From Perilla frutescens (lineage: Eukaryota > Streptophyta > Magnoliopsida > Lamiales > Lamiaceae): 64,000 bases of DNA. This document shows, piece after piece, positions 1-11,426 of the stretch. Location of the stretch: contig BRKX01000009.1 in the NCBI GenBank assembly GCA_026008535.1, forward strand, positions 31,128,501-31,192,500. Reading direction: 5' to 3'. Position 1 is the first letter of the stretch, and every line of letters begins with the position of its first letter. The notes under the pieces were generated by a model. That model saw nothing but the letters and a program-made list of their open reading frames with translations. It ran no database searches and had not been told where the DNA came from. The position numbers and the translations under genes are program-made.

Positions 1-635
1 TGTGTTGTCTTATCGCATCTGTGCCTTTATCGTGTCAACACAATAAAAACATGAAAATTCTACATGTAATTAGTCTAAAACAACAATATTACACCCACAC
101 ACATGTGTATGTGTGTATATATATATTATTGATAGTATCATTATTGATGACATATGGTTTAATAGTTTAACATATTCATTTAGTTCCGAATGAAATTTTT
201 TGTGTGCTACATCCTCTGCAACACGATTAAATTTATTAGTTTTCTTCCATATTTTGTTCGATTTAAATTTTTTATTCTTTAATTTAATTTTACACTTGTT
301 AATAATGATTCGGTTTACCCAATTAAGGGTTTATAATTATTTCAGTATTTAATTTTCACTTTTCAGTTAATAATTGATTATTTGATAATTAAATACTAAA
401 AAAAATAATTATAAACATGTATAGACACAATGAACACTAATTTGCAAGTGTAAAATTAAACGAAAGCAAAAGAAATTAAAATCGAAGAAAAAATGAAAAC
501 TTAAATTTGATCATATTGTAGATAATATAGTACAAATGTATAACGGATGATCAATTTCATCCGTAGAATTCCAACCCAAAAACCCTCTGTCAAGTGTCAT
601 GTTAAGTATTACTAATTCATTGCATATAATTTATT

Positions 636-691
636 ATAAATTTTGGTTTTATATTACATTAACATTCATGTAATATAAAACCAAAATTTAT
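636..691. repeat. perfect 24-bp inverted repeat with 8-nt loop
   Basis: The arm at 636-659 is exactly complementary to 668-691, with the loop at 660-667. The arms are AT-rich and contain a TTTTGGTTTTA block. No coding signal surrounds it. It may be the core of a foldback MITE or a precursor-like hairpin; the sequence alone does not decide. Confidence 0.85.
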
Positions 692-1039
692 TTATTATAA
701 ATTAATTGGCCTTTAATTTTATTACATACTTTTACGACTTCATATCTTTTTAGTATTCATAACTTAGAAGAATCAGCCCATTTATTCATTGTCCAATAAA
801 AATGGATTGGTACTATCCGACAGGATAAGCATAAGCCCCACAGTGATGACTATTTCAATTTCAATAAACTATATAAGATCGTTATCAATTCTACATTTAT
901 TAACATGTCGCTTAAGATAAAATAACAAATAATAAATTTGTATGTAAAATCAATTAATGAACAAAGTGCGTGTGCGCCCGCGCATGGTTTCCGTGGCCAA
1001 TTGCTAAGGTCTCCACCATGCAATGATTGATCGACCTCA

Positions 1040-2010
1040 CTTTTTCAAAAATAAAATCACAAAATCGTTATTAAAAATAAAGAGTCGATTTTTAAATTTT
1101 TTAAAAAATTATTTTAGCCACTAAATTTTAAAACTGTTTATTTTAATTATTTGGACAAAAATACCCTTATTAAAAAATAGAATAAAATAAAATAAAATTC
1201 AACCAAAAATTAAAGAGGGGAGAACGGTGACATTCATCATCCCAAGACTCCTTTCACTGGAATTCATCAATTGATCTCCATTTTGAGAGCAATTCGCTGC
1301 CTTGAAACACTCATCTTCATCAACAACCTTCTGCAAATTTGGAGACCCACCCACCTTCGTACCATCTCGATTCAAACTGAGATTTTAGATTGTGATTGAA
1401 GCCCAGCTCCAAATATGAAGAAAGAGTCTCCCGCTCATCAAGCTAATCATTCTGATGGTCCTCCCCCTCCATTTCCAGCCGCATATCCTTAATTTGATCC
1501 AGTGTTAGAGTATCGGAGTCAAAATTCTCAAACAGCGCAGCCTTGGACTTCAATTTCGCCTCATCCAACTGAGTAAGCTTCGACCCCCTTTCAGAAGTTG
1601 TTCCAAGTTCCTGGGATCAACTTCAGTCGCCGACGAGCGGGTTTGATGGCAATAAATATTTGAGCAGGAAGGTTCGATGTCCTCTTTGATGGCGATGCCG
1701 ACCGAGATCCTTTCAACCTCGAACTGGTGGTAATCAAATTGGAATCCCAAAATTATCGGCGACTGTGCTTCGCCAGAAAAAGGAAAGGAGAGGGTAAAAA
1801 TTGAGGAAGGGAGAAGAGGCGGGGCTGTGTTTGCTAGAAAACATGAGAGAGAGAGAGAGAAAATATTCTTTAGTTTAATCTTTTATAAAAAAAAATTAAT
1901 TAATGGTATCATGTTAAATTTGGACAAAATAAATGTATTTAAAAAACAGTGGCTAATTTTTTTTAAAAATTTTTGACTGGCTAAAAAAACAGACTATTAG
2001 AAAATTATGA
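1040..2010. mobile_element. possible gene-fragment-carrying element with weak terminal inverted repeats
   Basis: AT-rich ends around 1040-1160 and 1900-2005 look like inverted copies of each other: both contain AGCCACT next to long A/T runs and a GGACAAA-type block. Between them lies a more GC-balanced, gene-like block (about 1225-1800). That arrangement resembles a Mutator-like element that captured host sequence. I could not find a convincing target duplication and the arm alignment is loose, so the call is weak. Confidence 0.25.
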
Positions 2011-2458
2011 TTTGATGACACTCAGAATTATAATATAAACTAGCTGTAATTATATTTGAGATGTGATGATATTTTCTAGAAATGTAGTCTATTTTAATGT
2101 AACAATAGATAATGTGTAAAGAAAGATAATCTATTAATCTGCACATAAGGAAATGTCATCAAAAGCATTTATTATGACATCTATTAATCTGCACATAAGG
2201 AAATTATATTACACTTTAATATGTACATGTGGACTCAAAAATAAAAGATCCGACTATCTCTGCCTAAAATCACCGCTAATTTAGGAAATAATTTTTATTA
2301 TTAAGTTTAACTCATTAAATATTATTTAATTATTAATTGTGAACTGCTTTAACAATTTCACATACTTTCTTTGGAAATTGACAAAACTGTTACATAGTGC
2401 AAATATATCAATACATTTTCTTGTTTAAATTTCAAAGTATGACTCCTATTATGGGATA

Positions 2459-2862
2459 GAGTAGTGATTTTCAGTCAGATTCTGACTAGCCAGAATTTTT
2501 TATTATTTTTAATAATTAATTAATTTAATTAATAAAACACTAATTATTTAATAAATTTACATTGATGCCCTCCATAATAATTATGGCAACTCTATATGCG
2601 CTTCAATTTAAAAGAAATCGAAGATGGAAAAAAAATAAAGAAGTGAAGAAAAGAAAGAAGATGAAGCTGCGCCCCTTTCTTCCGATCTGCTTCTGGAGTG
2701 ATTTTAATAATTAATTACAAATCACTAATTTCATGACAGAAGGATAATATAGTAAAAACATAATATTTAATAATTAACATAATTAATTTATTAATAATAC
2801 AGTTTTATTAATCATAAAAAAATCAGATTCTGGCTAGCCAGAATCTGGCTGGCTCATTATTC
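2459..2862. mobile_element. MITE with perfect 9-bp target duplication (Mutator-like size)
   Basis: The element is flanked by identical TATGGGATA at 2450-2458 and 2863-2871. Its ends are inverted: the left starts GAGTAGTGATT and the right, read inward, starts GAATAATGAGC. Both then share CAGATTCTGRCTAGCCAGAAT. The right arm contains a 24-bp perfect palindrome at 2824-2847; the left counterpart near 2475 is one base off. The interior is AT-rich plus an A/G-rich block at 2600-2680 and encodes nothing recognisable. A 9-bp duplication is the size expected of Mutator-like transposition. Confidence 0.8.
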
Positions 2863-3174
2863 TATGGGATATTGTGTCTGCAGTCTGCAGACAAACTTTT
2901 GTAGTATAGAATTTTTTTCATTCAAAATTTATGTATAATTATTAAATGGTAAGATGTTTTTAATAGACAATATATAAATTAATTGTTGGAATATTATTTA
3001 AGTGGAGCACTTGCGCGCACCAGCTCTTACGTGTCCCTATGTGAGGCAGGCGCCACGCGAGCGTCACACGTTTATTAGTTTGTTTATTTTTCTTTTTTTG
3101 GGTAGATTTTTTTTTTGTTTTTTTTTCAATTATTTGTTTTTTCTTTTTATTTTTTTTTCCAAAACTTTTATACG

Positions 3175-3475
3175 CTAAAATAAAATTAGTAAATCCTAAA
3201 ATTAAAATTAAAATGAATTAATTTAATTTTTTTGAAATAAATATAAATTTGTACCCTAAAATGAAATTAATAAACCCTAAAAAAATAAACCATTAAGAAA
3301 ATCCTAAAAAACCACAAAATAAATCCCTAAACAACCATTAAAAAATCCTAAAAAATACAAAATAAATCCCTGAAAAAACATAAAATAAAATCCTAAAAAA
3401 ACCATAAAAACACAAAATTAACCCTTAAAAACACCATGAACCCTAAAGAAACCCTAAACTTCTAAACTCTAAACA
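3175..3475. repeat. degenerate telomere-like (CCCTAAA) interstitial repeats
   Basis: About five exact CCCTAAA units and a similar number of TCCTAAA or CCCTGAA variants occur within 300 bp, separated by A-rich spacers and all on the same strand. CCCTAAA is the usual plant telomere unit. Spacing is irregular, so this is a decayed array or a simple-sequence relative, not functional telomere. Confidence 0.5.
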
Positions 3476-3980
3476 TTAATTGAAATGAAAGAAAATCACA
3501 ATTTGAACTAAATAAACTAGTATAAGATAGGTAGTAGACGGCTTACTTTTTAATGATACAGGTGATACTTTTCGAATTTTGAAGTATACTTCTTAGTGTT
3601 AATATTGATACTAATTTTGCCGAATTTTTTTTTTACAAGTTAACCCACGAATTTGACCCGCCCATCTGATATAAGCCTTATATACACATTATGCATATAA
3701 GTATTTATCATTATTTAAAATTTTATCTAATGATATATTTTTCTATAAATTTTTATCCGTGTAGATATTATAAGATGTAACTCTCTTTTTTTTTAAGAAA
3801 ATAAAGATTCTTATAGTAGAGCTAATACATACATTTTTTTTAGTTAGTTTCATTACAATGCCTAAACTAAACAAAGATTCATTATCAAATGTATAATGTT
3901 TACCTATCTATATCGTATCACTCTACATATAAATAGATATGTTAATTAATTCTTATAAATTAATATACAACATGTGTGAT

Positions 3981-4055
3981 ATACATACATACATAAATAT
4001 ATATATATATATACACACACACGCTTCAAATTCATGTGTGTATATATATATATAT
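3981..4055. repeat. (AT)n/(AC)n microsatellite forming an inverted repeat
   Basis: ATAC and AT/AC runs are followed, after a short unique loop, by TG/TA runs, so the two halves can pair. Open frames crossing it are low-complexity artefacts. Confidence 0.85.
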
Positions 4056-4544
4056 CCATATAGCCTTTTAATTGTATACATTTTGTTAGTGCTATGCTTT
4101 TCACTAAGGAGTTCGTTAAGTGAGTGTTTGATTGTCATGATCTGTATGGCATAAATCAACATTAAGTATTTGATTTTTCCAAGTACTAATCATATTGTAC
4201 TGGACAACGTTCGCAAAGATGTGCAAAACATGAGCTGATCACTTCAATGAAGATAGCTCAAACATGAAGACATAATTGAGATGAAGATGAAGAAAGTTGT
4301 GCATCGAGACACAACTGAGATTGTTCAAAATACTGAGTATCGTCAGCTAGCATAAGTGATAGCCAAAAGTCATTTTGTGAACATACAATGTCATTCCGAT
4401 GTGCTACCTGAAGTGAAGGTTCAAGATCAACAATTTTCATGGAAAAGTTTGTGGAATGTTTGCATGAACATCTTCTGTCCAGATTGTTCTTTCAAGATCC
4501 TTGAAGTTGTTCGAAGTTTGTCAACCAAGAAGAGATTCAAGATC

Positions 4545-5308
4545 TGTGACGCCCCAAAATTTCATAAATTAAATAGAAATATCTCATTTATTCAAATAAT
4601 AGAGTTTAATACAGCGAAAACAATATTTAAATTAAAATAATATTTAATTAATCTTGGCCATCACCATGTCTCCACGTCACCGCCTGAGCATCCTTAGCCT
4701 GAAAAGATAAATAGCTTTGGAATGAGTGCTATTAACTCAATGGGGTGACTCAATTATCCAGGTTATACAAATATAACAGTAAATACAAGCCATAACATAT
4801 TTCATCAATAAAGCCCGTAGGCCATCATAACATATATCCCGTAGGATCATCATAAACATCTGATCCGTAGGCCCATAACATATGCCCGAAGGCCCATATG
4901 ACCCGTAGGCCAACCTGCACACCACATATATAAATATAACAAGGATTATAGTCCATATATATTCTCCGAGAGAATCCCCACCTTTATTTGACTTGAAAAC
5001 TTAAACTTATTTAGATCCATGCACACTTGAGAAATGTTTGAATGCTTAGTAAAATGCTTTGAAAGTTTTGTGTGATGAAATAAATGAAATGACTCATGTA
5101 TTTATACTAAAGCTTTGGTGCATGAAAAATGAAAACGCCACAATTGTAAGGGATTGATGTGAATCAAAGTCCAAATTTTATGAAATGGATTGATGATTGA
5201 TGATTGAAAATTGATATGATTTTATGCAATCAATGACTTGCTTAAACAAATATATTCTTTTGGAAAAATGATAACGACCGGTTAAAAATAATTTTTCGGG
5301 TCGTTACA
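4545..5308 (-). repeat. E1 3' LTR (left copy)
   Basis: It matches 5749-5834 plus 20895-21573 almost throughout by eye. On the sense (minus) strand it starts TGTAACGACCC and ends GGGGCGTCACA. Near 4820-4915 it carries about five short CCYWYGGG-like subrepeats (plus-strand CCCGTAGG or CCCGAAGG). Confidence 0.9.
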
Positions 5309-5748
5309 GACTATACCACTTAAAAAAAATTCGTCCTCAAAATTTCAAAATCTTATCTTAACAAACTTGAAATGGGTGAAACACTTTTAAAACATTACTT
5401 CGAAGTATGCAAAACTTTCGTTCTCAAAATTTCAAAATCATATCATTAAGAACTGGAAAAGGTAAAATACTTTTAGAATTTCAAAATTTGATTTTCAAAA
5501 ACCTAAGAATGGGCATAACACTTTTAGAATTTCAAAAACTTATCTTTAAAAATCTGAAAATAATAACATACTTTTTAAAAAACATTATTTCAAAGGATGT
5601 AAGTAGAAATCCATTTACATAAGAAAGATGCTTTAATCAACTTTTACCTTTATTTGGCGCGATGCGGCAGACGTGATGATGGAATTTTTTTATTTAAATC
5701 ATTTTTTGTAGCAAGTCTACAGAAACGTAGACCCGTTCTGATACCAAC
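5309..5748 (-). other. E1 internal region, non-coding
   Basis: It lies between the two LTRs. Next to the left LTR the sense strand has an AAGTGG-containing stretch where a polypurine tract would sit. Positions 5330-5590 are a degenerate tandem array built around AGAATTTCAAAA blocks at roughly 60-80 bp spacing. There is no retroviral-type reading frame. Confidence 0.75.
5735..5746 (-). other. E1 primer-binding site (initiator tRNA-Met type)
   Basis: The minus strand reads TGGTATCAGAAC, one base from the TGGTATCAGAGC motif used by many plant LTR elements that prime with initiator tRNA-Met. It is two bases from the LTR boundary and fixes the strand of E1. Confidence 0.8.
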
Positions 5749-5834
5749 TGTGACGTCTCAAAAATTTCATAAATAGAAAATATCCGATTTATTCAATAAA
5801 AGAGGTTTAATACAGCGGAAGCACTATTTAAAAT
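5749..5834 (-). repeat. E1 5' LTR, first segment before E2
   Basis: It aligns with 4545-4630 of the left LTR, then stops at the AAAAT duplication of E2 (5830-5834). Confidence 0.85.
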
Positions 5835-6169
5835 TGTGATACCTCGACCCTTTTTGTTAAATTATAAATTATAATTTTAGTAAATGATTTTGAATTAATA
5901 TTATTTGAATATTAATTATGTTGATAAGATGTTGGTATGTTTGTATATTATGCCGTTGTTTTAATGCAGGCTGTCCCACTTGAGCCGATACGTCTTAAGC
6001 ACGGTGATATTATACTGAGTGTATAATACAAGTTAACATTTTAATATTAAAATGTCGAGTTATATGATAGTGAACGAATGTGATTGTATTTAATTTTAGT
6101 TCGTCATACCTTGAACACCCTAACGCTGAGTTGATCGGGGTCTCGCTGCCCGGTCAGCAAGTCGGGGGT

Positions 6170-6190
6170 TCAGGGGGCAACGCCCCCTGA
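6170..6190. repeat. GC hairpin inside the E2 LTR
   Basis: TCAGGGGGC, loop AAC, then the perfect complement: a 9-bp stem, far more GC-rich than its surroundings. Nearby (about 6310-6520) short GCGACC/GTCGCG motifs recur. Confidence 0.8.
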
Positions 6191-6878
6191 TTTTTCGATA
6201 AGTATTAAATACGTTTTGAAAGTTATATGGAGTTGGAAATTTTTGGGAGTCGAACTGTATTCGAAAATAGCAAACAGCCTGAAACGTGACCCTCAAGCGC
6301 GAGTTCATCGAGTCGCGTCTCGTAGTGAAGCCGAATAGTGACCGTGAACGCGACCTCCTTCAAGTCGCGTTCCGAGAGGGTCTGCAACGCGATCTTGAAA
6401 CGTGATATTTTGGTCGCGTGTCATGAGCTTCAGAGAGCCATTTTTCTTCGGCTGAAATGCGACCCCTTTGAGTCGCGCCTCGTTGTGTTATCCACACGCA
6501 ACCCCCTTAGGTCGCGCCCTGCTTCGGGATTTTCATCCTTTAAATACAACACTTCACCTATTTTCCTCCATTTTCTTCACACTTGGGTGATTTTCTCCCA
6601 AAGCTCTCTCAAGAAATTCTTCAACTTTTGGGAGTGGATTCTATCATTATCATTAAGGGTGGCAAAATGAACACCCAACCCAGCCCACATCAACCTAATG
6701 GACTAAACACCACACATTAACCCAACCCAATCCAACCCAAAAATGGGTGGGTTGCTTTTTCCAGCCCAATGGGCTGGCAACCCATTTGTAACCCATGCAT
6801 TAATCATAAATCCTAATATAACCCCATTTTATTTTTAAAAATTGAAAGTTCAAATTTAATATTATAAAACTTCATATG

Positions 6879-7275
6879 TATTCAATATACAAATTAAACT
6901 AAATTAACCAACTAAATAGACATTATACGCAAATACATAAAAAAAATATTTTTTTAAACAATTAAAATGTCTTTAAATTCAATACACAAATTAAACTAAA
7001 TCAACCAACTAAATAAACATTATACACAAATACATAAAAACAAATATTTTTTTAAACAATTAAAATGTCTTTAAATTCAATACACAAATTAAACTAAATC
7101 AACCAACTAAATAAACATTATACACAAATACATAAAAAAATATTTTTTAACAATTAAAGTGTCTTTAAATTCAATACACAAATATAACTAAATTAACCAA
7201 CTAAATAAACATCATACCCAACTTTTTTGAAATACTTAAAATGTCTTTAAATTCAATACACAAATTTATAAGTCC
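6879..7275. repeat. tandem array of ~98-bp units inside hAT-1
   Basis: A unit with TTCAATACACAAATTAAACT, then CCAACTAAATAAACATTATAC and a T/A-rich tail repeats about four times, at 6977, 7075, 7169 and 7251. Spacing shortens from 98 to 82 bp as copies decay. Confidence 0.85.
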
Positions 7276-7348
7276 TACTAGAAATAAATCCAAAATAAAA
7301 ATATAAGCAACTCATCATTCTCTCATGTCTTCATCAGCTCATCACTCA

Positions 7349-7694
7349 TCATTCTTCAAACTCGAGCACATTCGAATCTTTCTCCAACAACTTTATCTCT
7401 TCCACTTCCACCTCTCGATCTGTATTTTAAAATTAATGAAAATATAATAAAGAGTAAAGAACTATAATCAAATGTAAAAATTAGAAGTAATAAAATTAAA
7501 ATTAATAAATTATCACCTGAATCTTCAGTTTTCTTGAAACCATGTAACCAATTACGAGTACAAATGAGAGCTTGTACGGTTTCGGGAAACAAACAATTCC
7601 TATACTTGTTCAAGATACGTCCACCAATGCTATTAACAACATTGCCTTGGCCAGCCATTGATATTAATTCATTATCTACTGATAAAATTTCCAG
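7349..7694 (-). pseudogene. hAT transposase C-terminal (dimerisation) fragment in hAT-1
   Basis: Minus-strand frames encode a segment with VNSIGGRILNKYR and ETVQALICTRNWL, the pattern of the hAT C-terminal dimerisation region (usually SxGGRxLxxxRSSL...xxALICxxxWL). Two exons are likely: 7517-7694, then 7349-7419 after a GT...AG intron of 97 bp, ending in an acidic tail and TGA. A TAG at 7695-7697 and loss of the residues normally just before the GGR motif show it is broken. Everything upstream (BED finger and catalytic core) is missing. The family call rests on the motif match and on the element's hAT-type ends. Confidence 0.65.
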
Positions 7695-9394
7695 CTATAT
7701 TTCAAGCAAAGTGGATGTTATTACAGATAATTAGCATAAAAGTATTTATTGTAATTTCCCTATTTTGCATTGTAATCATTTATCAGCATTACCTGCCACC
7801 ATTTGTGATCTGACCATGCATCAAAATTCCGGGCCAGGATAATAGAATTAACATAATTTAGCCTAAAACGGAATTATGGTGCGTGATTAAATATTTTTAT
7901 TTTTATTATATCATCTAAATCTATAGCATTTTCGGTAAATGGAAGGAAATCCGCATTAAAATTTTTTTGCATTGTTTATGTGAGGAATTCCTGAGTTAAT
8001 ATAAATATTATATGTGATTTTATCATCTTTTTAATCCTATCTTATTTCTGATTTTTTTCCCTTTGGAAAAAAAATCAGAAATAATTAATTCATTTTTTTT
8101 GTAGGTAGCACTTTATTTTTCTTAAGAATAGGTATAATCGAATCTGGATTTCATTATTCGAAATCATCAAGGAAAAGTTGAAAAAAAGGGAGAAAAGAAA
8201 AGAAAAAAAAAAGAAGGAAATCTACCCTAAATTAAATGACGCAGAAAATTATTAGACAATCTTATATTCATTATTAAAATCTTCAATGTATTTTTTAATA
8301 TCTCATTTACACTAAATTATGCATTGTAAGGAATTCCACAGGGATTATAACAATTTCAGTGTGATTTATATTATCTTTTTTAATCTCAGTGTATTTTCGA
8401 TTGCTTATAACAACGCAATTCAACATTATGTTGTCGAGGAATAGCTATAATCGGGTCTAGAAATATTTACTATTCAAATGAATTTGTGACCCATTTTGGT
8501 AGCCCAATCAAGCCCAAAGTCCAATTGGGCTAACCCATTTTAGCCCATTTTTTTGGGTCTTTAATTTTTAGCCCAATCAAGCCCAAATATCATGTGGGTT
8601 GGGCTAACCCATTGGGTTGGGCCAATTTTGACAGCCTTAATCATCATCAATCATCTAAGGTAATCTCATACCACTTCCCTCTTGATGATTAAGCTCCATT
8701 TCTTGTTGTTTTGAACTTAGGGTTTATATCCAAAATTTAGGGCTTTTCGATTCTATTGATCCTCATGCTTTGATATCTCAAACATATGGTTTATTTACAT
8801 TCTTGAAGCCATATGTGTTGTTAAATTGATATTCCTATGGTTTAGTATTACTAGGGTTTGGATTTTTGCCCTAATTTCCTCTTAATATGTTGATAGTTGA
8901 TTGGAAGTGTTGTGATGGTTGTATGTAGTCGATTTTCATGTATGTTAGAGCCCTAGGCTGGAGGTGCTTGTATTTGAAATGTTGAGTTCAAAGGATTTAA
9001 ATTAAGTCTTGTTCTTGTGGTTTAAATGAGTGCACGTAACGTGTTAGATTAAATGTCTCAAAGAGTTTTAATGTGTATTTTGAGTCCAAAATCATAGTAT
9101 GAGCTTGTATATCCATGATTATGCATGTGGATATGTATGAAAAACCTTAAAGCATGTATAACATGTGTTTGGTCAAAAATTATGAAATAATTGTATAATT
9201 CGACATCTAAAGTGAAAAAGGGAATTTAAAGGTGCTTGGTGACGTATTGGGGTTCGAGGTGGACGACTTGTGCACGATAATGAAATATTTTAAAGGTTGA
9301 AAGGATTTGAAAGCGTCTCATAAGGTGGGATACTCTAAACTATGAACACGTGCAAAGTTATAGTTATTGTTGTGCTTTGATTGTATAAGTATGA

Positions 9395-9600
9395 AGGGTC
9401 TTCGGACCGGTGAAATGAAAGAGATCCTTCGGGGTCGACAAAGAGATCCTTCAGGGTCGATAAAGAGGTCCTTCGGGATCAATATAGACTTGTTAATGTC
9501 TTCCCTGGGGGATAATAAGCCTGCAGGCATCCCTACAGGGCCAAAGATATTCATTAATAGGGGCATCATGATGTTGGACCCTACGGGGTTGAGACTAGTC
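9395..9600 (+). repeat. short palindromic subrepeats in the E2 LTR
   Basis: CCTTCGGGGTCGA, CCTTCAGGGTCGA and CCTTCGGGATCAA sit about 22-23 bp apart. They are followed by CCTGCAGGC, CCCTACAGGG and CCCTACGGGG. Each is a tiny CC..GG stem. The E1 LTR has the same type of array. Confidence 0.75.
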
Positions 9601-9970
9601 TCCACAAAAGTAAAGAAGTATCTATATGTTATATTTTCACTTGTGCAATTGGCTATAACTGTTTACAGTGTTCCCCACTGAGTATGTTGTTAAATACTCA
9701 CCCCATTCATTCAATGAATTTCAAGTTGAAAAGTCGAGGCCCGAGTAGGAGCGTTGTGAACACAAGAGAACCCCCACAAGCTTGTGTTTATTTTTGCATG
9801 CTCTTCTTTTGACATACTCACATTGTTAATATTACATTGATCATTCTCCTTTTGTTTTTATGATCAATGATCATTGGGGATGGGAATATCCCTATTTTGT
9901 AGTTATGATGTATTTAACTTGATACTATGCAAAACATTTTAAAGGCCGGTCGTTCGAACTTGGAGCCTCC

Positions 9971-11328
9971 TGATTAGGTTGTTATTTCGTATATATTTTG
10001 AGTCATTTTTGGTGTATTTTTGCGTAGTTACTCGCCCATGGTCAAGTTTTGTGGAGGAATTGTGTTTTGTGGTTAATTTCAGGTGGTGGATATGGAAGTG
10101 GAGATAATGGCATTGTTTTGAAGGGTTTGGACACAATTGGATTGAAGAAATCTGAAGAGTCTGGAAAGCAGTCAGTATGGGCATACCGACTGGTGGATTG
10201 GGCGAATATTTGGACTGGAGATAGTGGATATCCACCAGCTGTGGGCCATGAACGAAATTTGGGCTATTTTTATTACTGTTGGACTTTATTTTTATTATTT
10301 TCCTAGTTGGAATAGGATTAGATTTCTTTTATTAATTAATTAGTTAAGGATTTGGATAAAAGACTTCTAGATAGAGTAGGACTCTAATATATCAGTATCC
10401 ATTGCAGTACAATAATTTTGATCGCCAGATACAGAAAAAGAGACGCCAGGAATGATTCTTCTCTCTGCAGTACACGATCTACTTCAATTTTTCATTCTTC
10501 TTTTCATATTTCTTCTTTTCAATTAATTTCTGAATTACTAATCCAAGTATGAATTCAAGCTAAATGCGTTCTATTCCGGTGAAGATTAACGAATCCCTAG
10601 TATAATTATTCTGTGAGATCTAAATGTTCCTTTTGCTTTAATTAATTACATGTATCTGTGATTATCTGCATTTATAGTTGTTAATTGTTACGATTCTGCT
10701 AAGTAGTTGCAAATATTTAGTAGATCGGAATTAATTAGTAGCCAATTAAATCGGCCATTCGTAATTGTGGTTTAGGTTTAATTAGTGGGAAGAACAGTCT
10801 AAATTCGGGGGAAGAGCAGTCTAAATTCGATAGTCCTGTGTCAGAGTCTATTGGTTTTGAATCGGGTTTCTCTAGTGCATAAAGCTGTCGGCTCATTAAA
10901 TCTATAGACTGTCTCTTATGGTTGTCAGTCGATTAGGGAAATAATTAGTGAAGTGTCTTCCTAATTATCGAGAAGCTAAGGAGAAATTAGGCTGCGTCAG
11001 TAAGTGTCTTCGGTGGCTATAACTAGTTTGCATGCATTAATTGGAAATATCATTGAGTCAATGATCGGAATAATTAAGCTAGGGTGGAGTTAATTGGAAG
11101 CCTGAATACCTTTTAAATCTGTTAAGAAAACTACATTTGTTTAATTACTTTTACATTTGGTTTTTACATTATAATCAAAATATTCGTGTGGAAAGTTGGT
11201 TACTGCAAACTGAAGGTTCGAATAGTTCTCACCGGTCCTTTGGGAGACGATCTTGCTTGCTACTATTCTGGGTAGTTTAGGCATACTGACTGCATGTCGG
11301 ATTATTTTTGGTGAAAAACGACGCACAA
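9971..11328 (+). repeat. E3 5' LTR (1358 bp)
   Basis: It starts TGATTAGG after the CCTCC duplication and ends six bases before the primer site. The terminal CA has become AA, while the 3' LTR keeps CA. A 20-bp block (GGAAGARCAGTCTAAATTC) is tandemly duplicated at about 10788-10830. The length agrees with the E4 LTR (1363 bp). TATA-like and polyadenylation sites cannot be assigned safely. Confidence 0.88.
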
Positions 11329-11333
11329 AATTT

Positions 11334-11355
11334 TGGCGTCGTTGCCGGGGATCGG
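11334..11355 (+). other. E3 primer-binding site (tRNA-Asp type)
   Basis: TGGCGTCGTTGCCGGGG plus ATCGG complements the 3' end of plant tRNA-Asp(GTC), whose expected site is TGGCGCCGTTGCCGGGGATC, with one mismatch in that core. The gag start follows 72 bp later. Confidence 0.85.
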
Positions 11356-11426
11356 TTTTTAAGCAGTAATTATTCTAAAATTTTCAGTGTGCTATTTCTT
11401 TTTATTTTATTTTGTTTTTCCAGTGC

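Larger units (their letters stand above)
1..2449. other. AT-rich intergenic DNA
   Basis: I recognise no gene here. The stretch is AT-rich apart from a slightly GC-richer block near 1225-1800 (separate entry). It also holds a perfect hairpin at 636-691 and short microsatellites near 110-125 and 1849-1861. A possible 25-codon frame near 1414 is too short and has no recognisable product. Confidence 0.6.
2872..4539. other. intergenic DNA and flank of the nested insertion
   Basis: No gene recognised. It contains a short GC-rich block at 3000-3070, a T-rich run at 3085-3160, telomere-like repeats at 3175-3475 and a dinucleotide hairpin at 3981-4055. The stretch from about 4150 to 4539 is continuous with 21579 onward once element E1 is removed. 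It may itself be old LTR-retrotransposon sequence, but I could not assign a family. Confidence 0.5.
6654..8639 (-). mobile_element. hAT-1: hAT element inserted in the E2 LTR
   Basis: The ends are inverted: left TAAGGGTGGCAAAAT, right (read inward) TAAGGCTGTCAAAAT. The flanks are ATTATCAT (6646-6653) and ATCATCAT (8640-8647), an 8-bp duplication with one mismatch, the size expected for hAT. Subterminal regions are full of GGGTTGGGC/GCCCAA motifs at both ends. The interior keeps a C-terminal transposase piece on the minus strand and a tandem array. It is too decayed to be autonomous. Confidence 0.82.

Noticed and set aside
3939..4162. Overlapping open frames on both strands.
   Set aside because: They translate AT/AC microsatellites (runs of Tyr, Ile, His); no gene-like content.
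9959..9970. CTTGGAGCCTCC before E3 looked like a decayed tRNA-Met primer site, which would make 5835-9955 a full 5' LTR of E2.
   Set aside because: GGGGCGTTACA plus the AAAAT duplication lies after E3 at 20889, and no gag or pol of E2 exists, so a solo LTR interrupted by E3 explains the data better.
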